NCBI GenBank assembly: GCA_000436755.1 | Contig: FR887305.1 | Coordinates: 3,458-19,408 of the forward strand | Length of the DNA: 15,951 nucleotides | Direction: 5' to 3' | Source: Clostridium sp. CAG:253 | Lineage (GTDB): Bacteria; Bacillota; Clostridia; Lachnospirales; Lachnospiraceae | In this document: positions 14,483 through 15,951 of the stretch, piece by piece | Layout: every line of letters starts with the position of its first letter | Numbering within the stretch: position 1 is the stretch's first letter | The notes under the pieces: model-generated | What the model saw: the letters and a program-made list of their open reading frames with translations, nothing else | Databases searched by the model: none | What the model was told of the DNA's origin: nothing | Translations under genes and position numbers: made by a program

Positions 14483-15919
14483 GTGGCTCAGAATGAAAAA
14501 GATGAAAACGAAAGAATAACAATAAAAGAAGTATTTGGTAAGTGGTTTGGACTTTTTTTAGTGCTGATTTCGGCAGCGGTAGTTTATCTGCTGATTATAA
14601 ATCTTGATGACATTTTTTTAGGATTTATGTTTATGCTTAGTGTTTTGAAACCTGTAATTTATGGTGCGATTATCGCATATCTTTTAAATCCGCTTACAAA
14701 AATGTATTATCGTCTGTTGTTAAAAGGATATGAGAAAAAAGGCAAAAGTCCGTCAGACAAAACTGTTCGTATTATGGAAAGCATGACTATAGTGTTTGCT
14801 CTGCTGACAGGAGTTTTGATTATTGCGATTCTTTGCTGGCTTGTTATACCACAGCTTATTACAACAGTTATTTCGCTTATAGAAACAGTTCCGTCACAGG
14901 CAAACGATTATTATAATTACATTACAGATAAGATACAAAGCAATAAGTATATTGCGTCAAGAATGCAGGATACAGCTTTGCAGGCAACAAAATATATGGA
15001 TAACATTATGAATAATGATTTGTTCCCATGGCTTAAAAGTGAACTGCTGCCTAATTTAAACATATATGCAAAGCAGTTTGCAAACGGCGTTATGAGCTTT
15101 ATAAATGTACTGTACAATCTTTTTATAGGAATAATAGTTGCAATTTATTTATTAAAAGGAAAAAGAGTGTTCGCGGCACAGGCAAAAAAGATAACTTATG
15201 GTGTATGCAGAAAGAAAACAGCAGATACAATTATTCATTATGTACGCATTTCAAATAATATGTTCAGCGGATTTATTTCAGGAAAAATAGTTGATTCAAC
15301 GATAATAGGAATTATATGTTTCATCCTCATGACTATTTTCAGAATGCCATATGCGCTTCTTGTAAGTGTCATTGTAGGTGTAACAAATGTTATCCCGGTG
15401 TTTGGACCATATATAGGAGCTATACCGAGCGCACTTTTGATACTTCTTGTAAGTCCGGTACAGGCTTTGTATTTTATTATACTTGTTGCAATACTTCAGC
15501 AGGTTGATGGAAATATTATAGGACCTGCAATACTTGGTGAATCTACCGGCCTGTCAGCGTTCTGGGTACTTTTTTCGATTCTGTTTTTTGGCGGTTTTTG
15601 GGGGATTGTAGGAATGCTCGTTGGTTGTCCTCTATTTGCGGTTATATATACGATTGCAAAAGATTTTATCAATTATTGTCTTGCAAAAAGAAAATTATCG
15701 ACGGATACACAGACTTATGTCAATCTTAAAACAATCGAGGCTGGCAGAGACGGGTATGAATATATAGAATACACCGTATCTGAGATTAACGGAAAGCGGA
15801 ATAAAAAGAATTCTGACTCAAAGGCAAAGAGCGGCAGTTTGATGTCAGTGTTAAAGAAGTTCTTCAAAAAGGTGATGGATTCAAAACAGATATCAAAAGA
15901 TAAAAATGATGAGAAATAG
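14483..15919 (+). CDS. AI-2E/PerM-family membrane transporter
   Basis: The GTG start is set by GGGAGG 6 bases upstream. The 478-residue protein has about eight membrane helices (about 20-40, 46-68, 100-124, 203-224, 270-287, 290-306, 311-336, 358-392) with a large outer loop between the third and fourth. The family motifs sit in the C-terminal half: VTNVIPVFGPYIGAIPSA (300-317), QQVDGNIIGPAILG (339-352), then GLSAFWVLFSILFFGGFWGI. A charged cytosolic tail of about 85 residues (Lys/Ser-rich) follows, longer than in many relatives. Despite the family name, members have differing or unknown substrates; some act as efflux or sodium/proton antiport proteins. The gene stands alone, and nothing nearby indicates quorum sensing, so no substrate is assigned. 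Confidence 0.9.
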   Translation: MAQNEKDENERITIKEVFGKWFGLFLVLISAAVVYLLIINLDDIFLGFMFMLSVLKPVIYGAIIAYLLNPLTKMYYRLLLKGYEKKGKSPSDKTVRIMESMTIVFALLTGVLIIAILCWLVIPQLITTVISLIETVPSQANDYYNYITDKIQSNKYIASRMQDTALQATKYMDNIMNNDLFPWLKSELLPNLNIYAKQFANGVMSFINVLYNLFIGIIVAIYLLKGKRVFAAQAKKITYGVCRKKTADTIIHYVRISNNMFSGFISGKIVDSTIIGIICFILMTIFRMPYALLVSVIVGVTNVIPVFGPYIGAIPSALLILLVSPVQALYFIILVAILQQVDGNIIGPAILGESTGLSAFWVLFSILFFGGFWGIVGMLVGCPLFAVIYTIAKDFINYCLAKRKLSTDTQTYVNLKTIEAGRDGYEYIEYTVSEINGKRNKKNSDSKAKSGSLMSVLKKFFKKVMDSKQISKDKNDEK

Positions 15920-15951
15920 CTGCTGTCAGCCATGCGGTCGGTATGATTTAT

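Overview
The window looks like chromosome from a low-GC, Gram-positive anaerobe of the Clostridia, most likely a gut Lachnospiraceae member (Roseburia/Butyrivibrio/Eubacterium-like). The reasons are AT-rich intergenic DNA, strong GGAGG-type ribosome binding sites, a large type III glutamine synthetase, a GHxALG-type carbamate kinase, a clostridial ECF sigma/membrane-partner pair, an Ig-like (Big_2) secreted esterase and a cytoplasmic GH43 xylosidase. This placement is inferred from gene content, not from a marker gene. There is no rRNA, tRNA, CRISPR array, insertion sequence or prophage gene.

Layout. (1) 1-2867 is the 3' nine-tenths of carB, running in from the left edge. (2) 3055-6888 is a + strand block: a surface serpin lipoprotein, an ECF sigma factor overlapping a single-pass membrane protein that is probably its anti-sigma factor, and a small beta-rich ORF that looks partly degraded. 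It closes with a strong hairpin terminator. (3) 6944-8681 is a - strand unit: a secreted Ig-domain esterase followed by a MarR regulator. In front of the unit lies a perfect 30-bp palindrome beside a good -35 box, very probably the MarR operator. (4) 8705-9831 is a monocistronic carbamate kinase gene on the - strand with its own promoter and terminator. (5) 10094-11680 is a + strand GH43 glycosidase. (6) 11832-14303 is the glutamine synthetase III gene with a long leader, in which a hexaloop hairpin of the ANTAR-binding type overlaps a terminator hairpin, then a second promoter, the gene and its terminator. (7) 14347-15919 is a monocistronic AI-2E/PerM-family membrane protein with a possible pseudoknot in its leader.

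How the parts fit. carB and the carbamate kinase both handle carbamoyl phosphate, one making it for pyrimidines and arginine, the other normally making ATP from it. Glutamine synthetase supplies the glutamine that CarAB uses. The esterase and GH43 enzyme both fit plant cell-wall use: the esterase outside the cell, the GH43 enzyme inside on imported oligosaccharides. The MarR regulator may sense an ester hydrolysis product such as a phenolic acid, but this is inference.

Most worth a second look: the MarR palindrome, the ANTAR-like attenuator, the serpin with an atypical reactive loop next to the sigma/anti-sigma pair, and the possible pseudoknot at 14393-14442. I see no wholly new multi-gene system. 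The sigma/membrane protein/serpin neighbourhood is the least conventional part.
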